Assembly: GCA_964446745.1 (NCBI GenBank)
Contig: CAYURR010000181.1
Coordinates: 1-5,918, forward strand
DNA: 5,918 nt
Direction: 5' to 3'
Source of the DNA: CAYURR01 sp964446745
Lineage (GTDB): Bacteria; Bacillota; Clostridia; Lachnospirales; WQUN01
The position numbers and the translations under genes were made by a program. Of the stretch, positions 1 to 5,818 are shown piece after piece; within the stretch, counting starts at the first letter, position 1; every line of letters begins with the position of its first letter. The notes beneath the pieces were generated by a model. It saw only the letters and a list, made by a program, of their open reading frames with translations, searched no databases and was not told the origin of the DNA.

Positions 1-76
1 ACAGGATATTACCTATCAGCAGACACAGCACCATCCATTTGTTGTTGAGCATCTTCCCTAACAAAAATGTAAACAT
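1..76 (-). CDS. FtsX/MacB-like ABC transporter permease, N-terminal fragment (partial)
   Basis: Only the first 25 codons are present; the gene continues past the left edge. It starts at an ATG (76-74), seven bases after a GAGGG ribosome binding site (88-84). The visible peptide has a short N-terminal stretch with two lysines (K8, K13) and the motif LNNKWM, and then runs into a hydrophobic segment, VLCLLIGNIL. This is the usual opening of FtsX-like permeases of Clostridia: a cytoplasmic N-terminus followed by the first transmembrane helix. It sits 10 bases after the third adaptor gene, in the same direction. MacB/FtsX-type permeases commonly work with MacA-type adaptors and a separate or fused ATPase, so it is the expected membrane partner. 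The family call rests on 25 residues plus context and is therefore moderate. The ATPase gene, if there is one, would lie outside the window. Another ATG at codon 9 has a poorly spaced binding site, so I prefer the first. Confidence 0.6.
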   Translation of the reverse strand, partial: MFTFLLGKMLNNKWMVLCLLIGNIL

Positions 77-83
77 TCTCAGT

Positions 84-88
84 CCCTC
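84..88 (-). promoter_or_regulatory. Ribosome binding site of the FtsX-like permease gene
   Basis: GAGGG on the minus strand, seven bases before the ATG at 76. It overlaps the TGA stop (89-87) of the upstream adaptor gene, which suggests translational coupling of the permease to the third adaptor. Confidence 0.6.
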
Positions 89-1190
89 AGTTTATCAATA
101 CGTCCTGTCCCTCTAAAACGCCGTCTAATATCTGTGTCCTATCCCTGCCAACAAAACCTATGCGTACATAACGCTTCTTCAATTGATTGTTCTCTACGAT
201 GAACACATATTTCTTGCCGTCCTCGTTACGAACGGCTGCATTCGGAACGGTCAGTAGCCCACTTTCGTTCATGCTCATCGCTTCTATCGTGATGATCTTT
301 GACAATGTCTTGCGTAGATCGATCTCTTTGTTCTCCAGCTCTGCCATATATTTCCCGGCGGTTTTCTCTTTCATTACCGACGGGTCCGATACGATTTTGG
401 CCTTTCCGATCGGCTCTCGTGCCGCGAGCACGTCTACCTCCATGCCATATCTGTATGTATTCGCATCATCACCATTGATCACGACATAGAACACCATCGG
501 ATCATAGAGTGTCATCAAGACCGTACCCTTTTCCACCAACCTGCCCGGCAAGAACGAATTTGTATTTACCACGCCGTCATATGGAGCGTAGAGCTTTAGC
601 CCTTGTTGTTTTTCTATGACCTCATCCAGTTCCTTCTGAAAGCCTTTTATTGCCTGTTCCTTTTGATGCACAAATAAATCAAGCTGCGCACGCTGTTTTT
701 TAATTTCAATCTGGCTGCGCCTATCGGTATTGCGGCTGAGATCGGCCATAGCCTTTTGTGTTTGGGATTTTTGCGTATCTATTGCGCTTCGTGCGTCCTC
801 TATCTGCAGTTCGATCCTTTGTCTCGCAGAGTCCAACGTGATCGGGTCGTAATCGAGCTCTGCAAGGATCTGTCCCTTCGTCACAAACTCCATATTTGTG
901 ACATGCACGACCCTGAGTACCGCCGCATCCTCGGTGTTCTGGATCAACACGCTACTCGGGAAACCCAGTGCCGACTGACCGGATATGGGCTTCTCGATCG
1001 TGCCTATCTCACATTTGGCTGTCTTATAATTGGCCTCGATCGCCTTTACGGAATCGATCTCGGCCAGATCCGATATCTGCTCAGCCGATACCACATGCGT
1101 AGGTATGAACGTCCCCGCAAGAGCTAAACACAATGCTGCGGATAAAAACGCGTTAATCCGCCGCCGCTTACTGTTTGACAAAGACCTCAT
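87..1190 (-). CDS. HlyD/MacA-type adaptor (membrane fusion) protein, third of three; Sec-type signal, no lipobox
   Basis: A 367-residue adaptor subunit of an export system. Such proteins sit outside the cytoplasmic membrane and link a transporter to the envelope. An arginine-rich start (KRRR, 8-11) and a hydrophobic stretch (about 14-30) form a signal peptide with a plausible cleavage site after VVSA (A36). Unlike its two upstream paralogues it has no lipobox, so it may be released or stay anchored by an uncut signal. The domains in order are the first lipoyl half (about 89-115, with VTKGQILAELD), a charged coiled-coil hairpin (about 116-197), the second lipoyl half (KLYAPYDGVV, 199-208), a beta-barrel (about 230-300) and a membrane-proximal domain (about 310-367, with LTVPNAAVR and GVLEGQDVLI). 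It overlaps the upstream adaptor gene by 23 bases. The ATG at 1190 directly abuts the GAAGGGG binding site. A TTG at 1181, nine bases from that site, may be the true start (364 residues). Substrate unknown. Confidence 0.85.
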   Translation of the reverse strand: MRSLSNSKRRRINAFLSAALCLALAGTFIPTHVVSAEQISDLAEIDSVKAIEANYKTAKCEIGTIEKPISGQSALGFPSSVLIQNTEDAAVLRVVHVTNMEFVTKGQILAELDYDPITLDSARQRIELQIEDARSAIDTQKSQTQKAMADLSRNTDRRSQIEIKKQRAQLDLFVHQKEQAIKGFQKELDEVIEKQQGLKLYAPYDGVVNTNSFLPGRLVEKGTVLMTLYDPMVFYVVINGDDANTYRYGMEVDVLAAREPIGKAKIVSDPSVMKEKTAGKYMAELENKEIDLRKTLSKIITIEAMSMNESGLLTVPNAAVRNEDGKKYVFIVENNQLKKRYVRIGFVGRDRTQILDGVLEGQDVLIN

Positions 1191-2283
1191 CCCCTTCGCT
1201 CAAGCCAGACTTTATTTCTATAAACGCCTCGTTCTTGATGCCGACCTCCACCTGACGCAATACCTTCTGCCCATCCTCGATGATATATACATAACTGCCC
1301 ACGCTCGGATCGGAAAACATCGCGTTGACCGGAACAACCAGCGCGTTCTCCTTACGCACCTTTGTCACATTGATTGCGATATTCCTACCAGCGAGCTTTG
1401 TACCGTTCGTGTTTAAAGCTTCGTCATTAAACACAAATTGAAATGGCACGGTTTTATATTCGAGCATATATGCAACGCGTTTCTCCTGCGGTATCGGACG
1501 GTAGGTCAGTGGAAATAACTCTCCATCGATAACCCCCTCGATGATATCGCTCTCCGATACGTTTAAATAATCCGAGCCGCTGTATTCGACCACCACGGCT
1601 TTACCGTCCGAGAAATACACGATCGGTTTATATGGCGTGACCCAACTGCCGCCCGTGACATCATCCATCTGTACGATGATCCCATCAAACGGTGCGACCA
1701 AGACCGTCTCGGCCAAGCGTTCGAGCATCTTATCAAGGTTTTCCTGCTCAAAGCCCATTTCCATACGCTGCGACTGCATATCCTGCGCGAGTTTCAGTTC
1801 CGCTTGCTTTAAATCCAATTGCCGAAGCTGTCTCGACCGGTCATCCGTGGCCTCCGACAGCGCAAGCGCAGCGAGCTCGATATCACAGGCCGTGATATTA
1901 TTCTGCAGGTCAAAAGAAACGCGTAAGTCTTCCATCTTTTCCTGTTGCTTTTCTATTTCCTCTTCGAGATCCTTTGTGTCCAGACGCATGATCACATCGC
2001 CGGCCTTTATCTGTTGCCCCGGGAAGCAATATACCCGCTTGACCGGAAAGTCCGCCTTTGTAAAAAACAATTCGTTCGTCTCGAATTTTACATAGCCCTT
2101 AAACTGTTTCGTGTCCCCGAACGCACGCGATGTTACCTTATATGTATCCATGTACGCGCCCTTGGGTTCGTACAGCGGCGGCGCGGTAAATGTCTTTTCG
2201 GCTGCGCAGGCCGTCATCAGCATCAACGCAGACAATAACGCCACGAGCAGTTTTTTATATTTGCCCATATATTTACTCGACAA
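1168..2283 (-). CDS. HlyD/MacA-type adaptor (membrane fusion) lipoprotein, second of three
   Basis: A 371-residue adaptor if the TTG at 2283 is used, or 366 residues from the ATG at 2268. The TTG lies nine bases after GAAGGGG (2299-2293). The ATG lies four bases after the upstream stop codon but has only a weak GAG, so the choice is open. A lysine-rich start and hydrophobic core end in the lipobox LMTAC, making C26 (C21 from the ATG) the predicted lipidated residue and anchoring the protein to the outer face of the membrane. Next come the first lipoyl half (about 80-103, VKRVYCFPGQQIKAGDVIMRLD region), a long Glu/Gln/Leu-rich coiled-coil hairpin (about 104-192), the second lipoyl half (VLVAPFDGIIVQM, 194-206), a beta-barrel and a C-terminal membrane-proximal domain (about 313-371, ALVVPVNAMF then GLSEGDEVFV). 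It has two further cysteines, C86 and C133. It overlaps both neighbours and belongs to the same transcription unit. I infer a heteromeric adaptor assembly; the substrate is unknown. Confidence 0.85.
   Translation of the reverse strand: MSSKYMGKYKKLLVALLSALMLMTACAAEKTFTAPPLYEPKGAYMDTYKVTSRAFGDTKQFKGYVKFETNELFFTKADFPVKRVYCFPGQQIKAGDVIMRLDTKDLEEEIEKQQEKMEDLRVSFDLQNNITACDIELAALALSEATDDRSRQLRQLDLKQAELKLAQDMQSQRMEMGFEQENLDKMLERLAETVLVAPFDGIIVQMDDVTGGSWVTPYKPIVYFSDGKAVVVEYSGSDYLNVSESDIIEGVIDGELFPLTYRPIPQEKRVAYMLEYKTVPFQFVFNDEALNTNGTKLAGRNIAINVTKVRKENALVVPVNAMFSDPSVGSYVYIIEDGQKVLRQVEVGIKNEAFIEIKSGLSEGDEVFVKQ
1191..1197 (-). promoter_or_regulatory. Ribosome binding site inside the second adaptor gene, for the third
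   Basis: GAAGGGG lies within the codons of the C-terminal LSEGD motif of the second adaptor. It directly abuts the ATG at 1190 (zero spacing) but is nine bases from a TTG at 1181 in the same frame. The spacing favours the TTG; the start codon favours the ATG. The same sequence sits at the same protein motif at the previous gene junction. Confidence 0.45.
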
Positions 2284-3310
2284 TGACCATGTCCCCTTCC
2301 GAAAGCCCGGATATGATCTCCGTAGCCTCTCCGTTTTCCAAACCGGTCTCTACCACCTGATATGTGCGTACATCGTCCTTGAGCATATATACAAATCTCT
2401 TGTTATCGGCCTTTCTGACCGCCTTTGTGGGTACGGTCAATACCCCCTTGCGCTCGTCCATCAGCATGGACACACTCGCATAGGCCTTTTCGTTCACCTC
2501 GACCGTGTCATCCAGCAGCTTTAGATATGCCGTGTCCTTTGAAAAATCATTCTGCGCATTAATCTCGTCCGGCGATATTACGCGCGCCACAAACTCTTCC
2601 TTGCCTATTCGCATAGGCAACTCGTCTCCGATCTTTAGCACCTTCGCATTCTCGCCTGTTACGATGAATACCGATAGGGATTTGTCCGATATGATCGCGT
2701 ACTTTCCCTTTTCCTCGGACAGATCCCAGAGTTTTACGTCCCTCAGATATGTAATATTGCCATCGATACCCGCTCGCATGATGCGGCGGTCACGCTGTTT
2801 CATAAGCTCTTCTATGCGTATCTGTGTCTGCTGTCTTTTATTCAACAGCTCGTCGCGGCGTTTGTTTACCTCGTCCATGCCCGAACCCGTGAGCTCGGCC
2901 TTTTTCTGCTCGATCGCACTCTGTTCGCTCATATGCGTCAGCGCAAGCTCTGTCCGAGCAAGGTCCCGCTCCGCGTTCAACAGATCCTGATCAATCTGCG
3001 CGTGGTCGAGCTCTATTAATATGTCTCCTTTTTTCACATAGTCCCCAAGCGACACAAGCACGCTCCGGACATTTATATTGCCGATATCGAACTCCAAACT
3101 CTCTTGTACAGCCGGAACATAACTCGCGGAGAGCTCGCGTATGTTTTGGATATCCTCTCGTACTACATAAGCAACCTTATAATTCGTAGCGGCATATGTA
3201 CGCAGCACGGGCGGCGGTAAAACGGGCTCCTCAACCGGTAGGATCGAAGCGCACGAGGTCATTAACAACATAACGGGTAAAAATATATAAACGTACTTCG
3301 GATATCTCAC
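2273..3310 (-). CDS. HlyD/MacA-type adaptor (membrane fusion) lipoprotein, first of three
   Basis: A 345-residue adaptor and the first gene of the minus-strand unit. It starts at a GTG (3310-3308), ten bases after GAGAGG, behind a good promoter. No upstream in-frame ATG exists, and the next in-frame ATG (codon 14) would destroy the signal peptide. The signal ends in the lipobox MTSC, with C20 as the predicted lipidated residue, followed by a proline-rich linker (about 25-36). The domains are the first lipoyl half (about 79-103, VLVSLGDYVKKGDILIELD), a charged coiled-coil hairpin (about 104-178), the second lipoyl half (RAGIDGNITYL, 179-189), a beta-barrel (about 205-285) and a membrane-proximal domain (about 288-345, VLTVPTKAVRK and ISGLSEGDMVIV). 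Its LTVPxxAVR element matches the third adaptor better than the second. The family role is to couple a transporter to envelope export. Which transporter it serves is inferred from the permease start at 76. Substrate unknown. Confidence 0.87.
   Translation of the reverse strand: MRYPKYVYIFLPVMLLMTSCASILPVEEPVLPPPVLRTYAATNYKVAYVVREDIQNIRELSASYVPAVQESLEFDIGNINVRSVLVSLGDYVKKGDILIELDHAQIDQDLLNAERDLARTELALTHMSEQSAIEQKKAELTGSGMDEVNKRRDELLNKRQQTQIRIEELMKQRDRRIMRAGIDGNITYLRDVKLWDLSEEKGKYAIISDKSLSVFIVTGENAKVLKIGDELPMRIGKEEFVARVISPDEINAQNDFSKDTAYLKLLDDTVEVNEKAYASVSMLMDERKGVLTVPTKAVRKADNKRFVYMLKDDVRTYQVVETGLENGEATEIISGLSEGDMVIVE
2293..2299 (-). promoter_or_regulatory. Ribosome binding site inside the first adaptor gene, for the second
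   Basis: GAAGGGG is embedded in the LSEGD codons near the 3' end of the first adaptor gene, nine bases before the TTG at 2283. It is too far (24 bases) to serve the ATG at 2268. It supports the TTG start, though re-initiation at the ATG just after the TAA (2275-2273) is also possible. Confidence 0.45.
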
Positions 3311-3320
3311 TCAGATCCAT

Positions 3321-3326
3321 CCTCTC
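3321..3326 (-). promoter_or_regulatory. Ribosome binding site of the first adaptor gene
   Basis: GAGAGG on the minus strand, ten bases before the GTG start at 3310. The spacing is slightly long, but this is the only purine-rich site upstream of the gene and it supports the GTG as the start. Confidence 0.5.
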
Positions 3327-3346
3327 GTAAACAACTCGTTTTATGA

Positions 3347-3375
3347 ATCATACCACAACAAATCCCGTTTAACAA
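3347..3375 (-). promoter_or_regulatory. Predicted housekeeping promoter of the adaptor/transporter unit
   Basis: On the minus strand there is a -35 box TTGTTA (3375-3370, four of six consensus bases), a 17-base spacer and a -10 box TATGAT (3352-3347, five of six). The spacer ends in TGG, giving an extended -10 element (TGnTATGAT). Transcription would start near 3340, leaving a leader of about 30 bases before the GTG at 3310. No other promoter was noticed at the adaptor gene junctions, so this one probably drives all three adaptors and the permease. Confidence 0.65.
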
Positions 3376-3407
3376 CTTATTACTCGGAACTATTCTACAA
3401 AATATTC

Positions 3408-3436
3408 TTGAAAAAAGTACGGGCTTATACGATAAT
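3408..3436 (+). promoter_or_regulatory. Predicted housekeeping promoter of the oxidoreductase-nadD-rsfS unit
   Basis: There is a -35 box TTGAAA (3408-3413, five of six consensus bases), a spacer of exactly 17 bases and a -10 box GATAAT (3431-3436, five of six). Transcription would start near 3443, about 28 bases before the ATG at 3471. The match is good enough to rule out an upstream TTG start at 3408 for the oxidoreductase, because that codon lies in the -35 box. No separate promoter was seen before nadD, so this one may also drive the downstream genes. Confidence 0.7.
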
Positions 3437-3458
3437 AGCGCGTAGAAAAACATTTTCC

Positions 3459-3465
3459 GAGGAGG
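3459..3465 (+). promoter_or_regulatory. Strong ribosome binding site of the oxidoreductase gene
   Basis: GAGGAGG, five bases before the ATG at 3471. It is a near-perfect match to the anti-Shine-Dalgarno sequence and fixes the start of the gene. It is the strongest binding site in the window together with that of rsfS. Confidence 0.85.
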
Positions 3466-3470
3466 ATATT

Positions 3471-4604
3471 ATGTCAGCTACAGCAACAGCTACCACAAAG
3501 CAACCAGAAACGAAAAAGAAGTTACGTATCGGTATCATCGGTACGGGCGGCATCGCGCATGCGCATATGGACTCTTACCTGCGTCTTACGGACGAGGTTG
3601 AGATAGTAGGCGGTTCCGATATTGTAAAGGGCAAGGCCCGCAAGTTTTTTGATGAATACGGTCTGACCGACATACCGGCGTTTGACAATAACGACGAGCT
3701 GATGGCGATGGACCTCGACGGCGTCAGCATCTGCACATACAACTCCACGCACAGCGAATGTACGATTGCGGCTCTCGAACGCGGCATCCATGTACTCTGC
3801 GAAAAGCCCATGTCCGTTACACTCGACGAGGCGATCGCGATGTATCGTACCGCTAAAAAGACAGGCAAGATCCTGACCATCGGCTTCCAACCGCGTTACG
3901 ACCCCAATATGGACCTCGTGCGCGATATCGTGGGTTCGGGCGTACTCGGCGACATCTATTACATCCAGACAGGCGGCGGCCGCAGACGCGGTATGCCGGG
4001 CGGCACATTCATCAGAAAAGAGCTCGCCGGTGTAGGCGCACTCGCGGATATCGGTTGCTATTCCCTGGATATGGTACTCTCGGCGATAGGCTATCCTAAG
4101 CCATTGACCGTTTCGGCATACGCATCAGACCGCTTCGGCAAAAATCCGAAGTACAACAAGGAACACAAGGACTTCACCGTTGATGATTTCTCGGTAGCTC
4201 TGATACGCCTTGAGGGCGATATCGCATTAGACTTCCGTATGTCATGGGCTATGCACATGGACACGATGGGCGACACGATGTTCTTCGGCACCGACGCTGG
4301 CCTCAAGGTCAAACCCACAAACATCGGCAACGGTTGGGACGGTGCATGGGACGGCACGATCGGCGGCCTCTACCTCTACAACGACGTTCAGAACCAGCTC
4401 TGCGAAACAATGATCCCGCTGCGCACACCGTCAAACGAGCGTTTCTACTCGAAGGTTAAGTCCTTCTGCGACGCTATCGTAAACAACGGTACCGCTCCGA
4501 TACCGACGATCCAGTCCGTTTACAATCAAGCAATCGTCGACGCCATCTACCGCTCCTCACAGGCACACAAGGAAGTCGAGATCGTGCTGCCTTCCGACCT
4601 GTAA
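3471..4604 (+). CDS. Gfo/Idh/MocA-family NAD(P)-dependent oxidoreductase
   Basis: A cytoplasmic 377-residue enzyme of the glucose-fructose oxidoreductase/inositol dehydrogenase family, which oxidises or reduces sugar-type alcohols with NAD(P). The start is set by GAGGAGG five bases upstream. After an Ala/Thr- and Lys-rich tail (1-17) comes the Rossmann fold, with GIIGTGGIAHAH (21-32; GxGxxA at G24, G26, A29), and the family motif CEKP (110-113), where K112 is the expected catalytic/binding lysine. GFQPRYD (138-144) follows, then the C-terminal alpha/beta domain. The substrate-site motif is LADIGCYSLD (191-200). It has tyrosine (Y197) where many members have histidine, as in glucose-fructose oxidoreductase-like proteins. 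Length is usual for the family and no transmembrane or secretion signal is seen. The substrate cannot be told from sequence. It lies 10 bases before nadD-yqeK, so it is probably co-transcribed with it; a metabolic link is only inference. Confidence 0.92.
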   Translation: MSATATATTKQPETKKKLRIGIIGTGGIAHAHMDSYLRLTDEVEIVGGSDIVKGKARKFFDEYGLTDIPAFDNNDELMAMDLDGVSICTYNSTHSECTIAALERGIHVLCEKPMSVTLDEAIAMYRTAKKTGKILTIGFQPRYDPNMDLVRDIVGSGVLGDIYYIQTGGGRRRGMPGGTFIRKELAGVGALADIGCYSLDMVLSAIGYPKPLTVSAYASDRFGKNPKYNKEHKDFTVDDFSVALIRLEGDIALDFRMSWAMHMDTMGDTMFFGTDAGLKVKPTNIGNGWDGAWDGTIGGLYLYNDVQNQLCETMIPLRTPSNERFYSKVKSFCDAIVNNGTAPIPTIQSVYNQAIVDAIYRSSQAHKEVEIVLPSDL

Positions 4605-4614
4605 GATTTGGTTT

Positions 4615-5817
4615 ATGCAAAGCCTTAACAAATACAAACGTATCGCCCTTATGGGCGGTACGTTTGACCCTATACACAACGGACACCTGGTAACCGCAGA
4701 GGTCGTACGGCATCGTTTCGATATCGACAGGGTATTGTTTATCCCTGCCGGAACACCGGCATTGAAACAGAACGCCTTGGTCTCGGAGCCCCTGCACCGC
4801 TATTTAATGACCGTACTCGCAACAGCGGACAATCCGCATTTCGAGGTTTCGCGTATCGAGATTGACCGTGAGGGCACGACCTATACGATCGATACGATCA
4901 AGGCGTTACGCGCCGCGGTAAGCAAGAAGACAAAGCTCTACTTCATCACGGGCGCGGATGCGATCTTTAACATACTGACCTGGAAGGAGCCCGAGAGGCT
5001 TCTAAAAATATGCTCCTTTATAGCCGTGACGCGACCGGGTTACGACAACACAGAGCTATCGAAATACATCGAGCACATGAAGCAGGAATATAACGCCGAT
5101 ATCGAGATCATGGAGGTGCCCGCACTTGCTATCTCATCGACCGATATCCGTCGGCGCGTCGCATTTTCGGAGCCTGTTAAGTATTTGCTGCCCGATACGG
5201 TCGAGGGTTATATACGCAAGAACGGTTTATATACCGGTTACTATCTGGACACGGACCTAACCGAAGCTGTAGATAACATGCTCAGGGAGCGGTTATCCGA
5301 AAAACGCTACGCGCACACAAAATCCGTCGCCGCCGAGGCCGCTACGCTCGCCCGGATATTTGGCGAGGACGTGAACAAGGCCTATTTGGCCGGGCTTTTA
5401 CATGATTCGGCAAAGGAATTTCCCGATGCGAAGAAGTGGGAGTTATGCGAACAATATAACATCAAGCCCGATAAAGCCATGCGCCAGGTCATCGATCTTT
5501 CACACGGTGCGATAGCCGCAGAGCTCGCAAAGGATGAATTCGGCATCAAGGACAAGGACATATTAAATGCAATACGGTTTCACACGACCGGTCGCTCGGG
5601 CATGAGCGATCTCGAGAAGATCGTTTGTTTAGCCGACTGTACGGAGCCGCTTCGCGCAGATTTTGACGGTCTTGATGAAATCAGAAAAAAATCCCGCAGG
5701 GATTTAGACGCCGCAATGAAGGCCTACCTGAAACATGTATTTGAATACAATAAAAAGCGTGGCCGTGTTTTACACCCGGATGGCATCAAGGCCATGAGGG
5801 AATTTGGAGGAAAATAA
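4615..5817 (+). CDS. nadD-yqeK: Bifunctional nicotinate-mononucleotide adenylyltransferase (NadD) / YqeK-type HD-domain Ap4A hydrolase
   Basis: A 400-residue fusion of two proteins that are separate (about 190-215 and 185-200 residues) in many bacteria. Residues about 8-205 are NadD, which makes deamido-NAD from nicotinate mononucleotide and ATP. They include GGTFDPIHNGHL (14-25) with the HxGH nucleotidyltransferase motif (H21-H24), TGADAIFNILTW (112-123) and ISSTDIR (173-179). Residues about 212-395 are YqeK: the first metal histidine in RYAHTKSV (H234), the HD pair in LLHDSAKE (H263, D264), SHG (H297), FHTTG (H323) and LADCTEP (D341). YqeK enzymes split diadenosine tetraphosphate symmetrically into two ADP. 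All key residues of both halves are present. The NadD loop usually reading PPHK is PALK (48-51) here. The ATG at 4615 has no good binding site and lies 10 bases after the previous stop, suggesting translational coupling. rsfS follows one base after the stop. Confidence 0.93.
   Translation: MQSLNKYKRIALMGGTFDPIHNGHLVTAEVVRHRFDIDRVLFIPAGTPALKQNALVSEPLHRYLMTVLATADNPHFEVSRIEIDREGTTYTIDTIKALRAAVSKKTKLYFITGADAIFNILTWKEPERLLKICSFIAVTRPGYDNTELSKYIEHMKQEYNADIEIMEVPALAISSTDIRRRVAFSEPVKYLLPDTVEGYIRKNGLYTGYYLDTDLTEAVDNMLRERLSEKRYAHTKSVAAEAATLARIFGEDVNKAYLAGLLHDSAKEFPDAKKWELCEQYNIKPDKAMRQVIDLSHGAIAAELAKDEFGIKDKDILNAIRFHTTGRSGMSDLEKIVCLADCTEPLRADFDGLDEIRKKSRRDLDAAMKAYLKHVFEYNKKRGRVLHPDGIKAMREFGGK
5806..5810 (+). 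promoter_or_regulatory. Ribosome binding site of rsfS
   Basis: GGAGG, eight bases before the ATG at 5819 and inside the last codons of the nadD-yqeK gene. It supports a coupled operon and fixes the rsfS start. Confidence 0.8.
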
Positions 5818-5818
5818 A

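Larger units (their letters stand above)
3311..3470. other. Divergent intergenic regulatory region
   Basis: 160 bases between the two divergent units. It contains both predicted promoters, pointing away from each other, and both ribosome binding sites. The 32 bases between the two -35 boxes (3376-3407) are AT-rich and contain the pentamer TATTC twice (3391-3395 and 3403-3407), 12 bases apart on the same face of the helix. This is suggestive of an operator but too short to call one. No RNA hairpin or small gene was recognised here. Confidence 0.5.

Noticed and set aside
1030..1416. Plus-strand ORF of 128 codons spanning the junction of the second and third adaptor genes
   Set aside because: It lies antisense to two well-supported genes and shows no domain or ribosome binding site.
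1637..2095. Plus-strand ORF of 152 codons, serine-rich
   Set aside because: It is the antisense of the coiled-coil region of the second adaptor. The Ser/Cys-rich composition is typical of a shadow frame, and no binding site or family motif is seen.
2505..2990. Plus-strand ORF of 161 codons, serine- and arginine-rich
   Set aside because: It is a shadow of the first adaptor gene on the opposite strand, with low-complexity composition and no supporting signals.
1..3310. Gram-negative RND tripartite pump
   Set aside because: The adaptor family is shared by ABC and RND systems. Here the next gene starts like an FtsX permease rather than an RND pump, and the neighbouring genes look like Bacillota.
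3231..3320. 29-codon minus-strand ORF starting with the ATG at 3320, just after GAGAGG
   Set aside because: The binding site abuts the ATG with no spacing. The frame overlaps the lipoprotein signal peptide of the first adaptor, and the peptide has no recognisable features.
3408..3470. Upstream TTG start giving the oxidoreductase 21 extra N-terminal residues
   Set aside because: The TTG lies in the predicted -35 box and has no binding site, while the ATG at 3471 has GAGGAGG at ideal spacing.
3522..3890. Minus-strand ORFs opposite the start of the oxidoreductase gene
   Set aside because: These are shadow frames of a gene with clear Rossmann and EKP motifs; neither resembles a protein family.
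4602..4614. Possible terminator or separate promoter between the oxidoreductase and nadD
   Set aside because: The gap is only 10 bases, with no hairpin, T-tract or promoter boxes.
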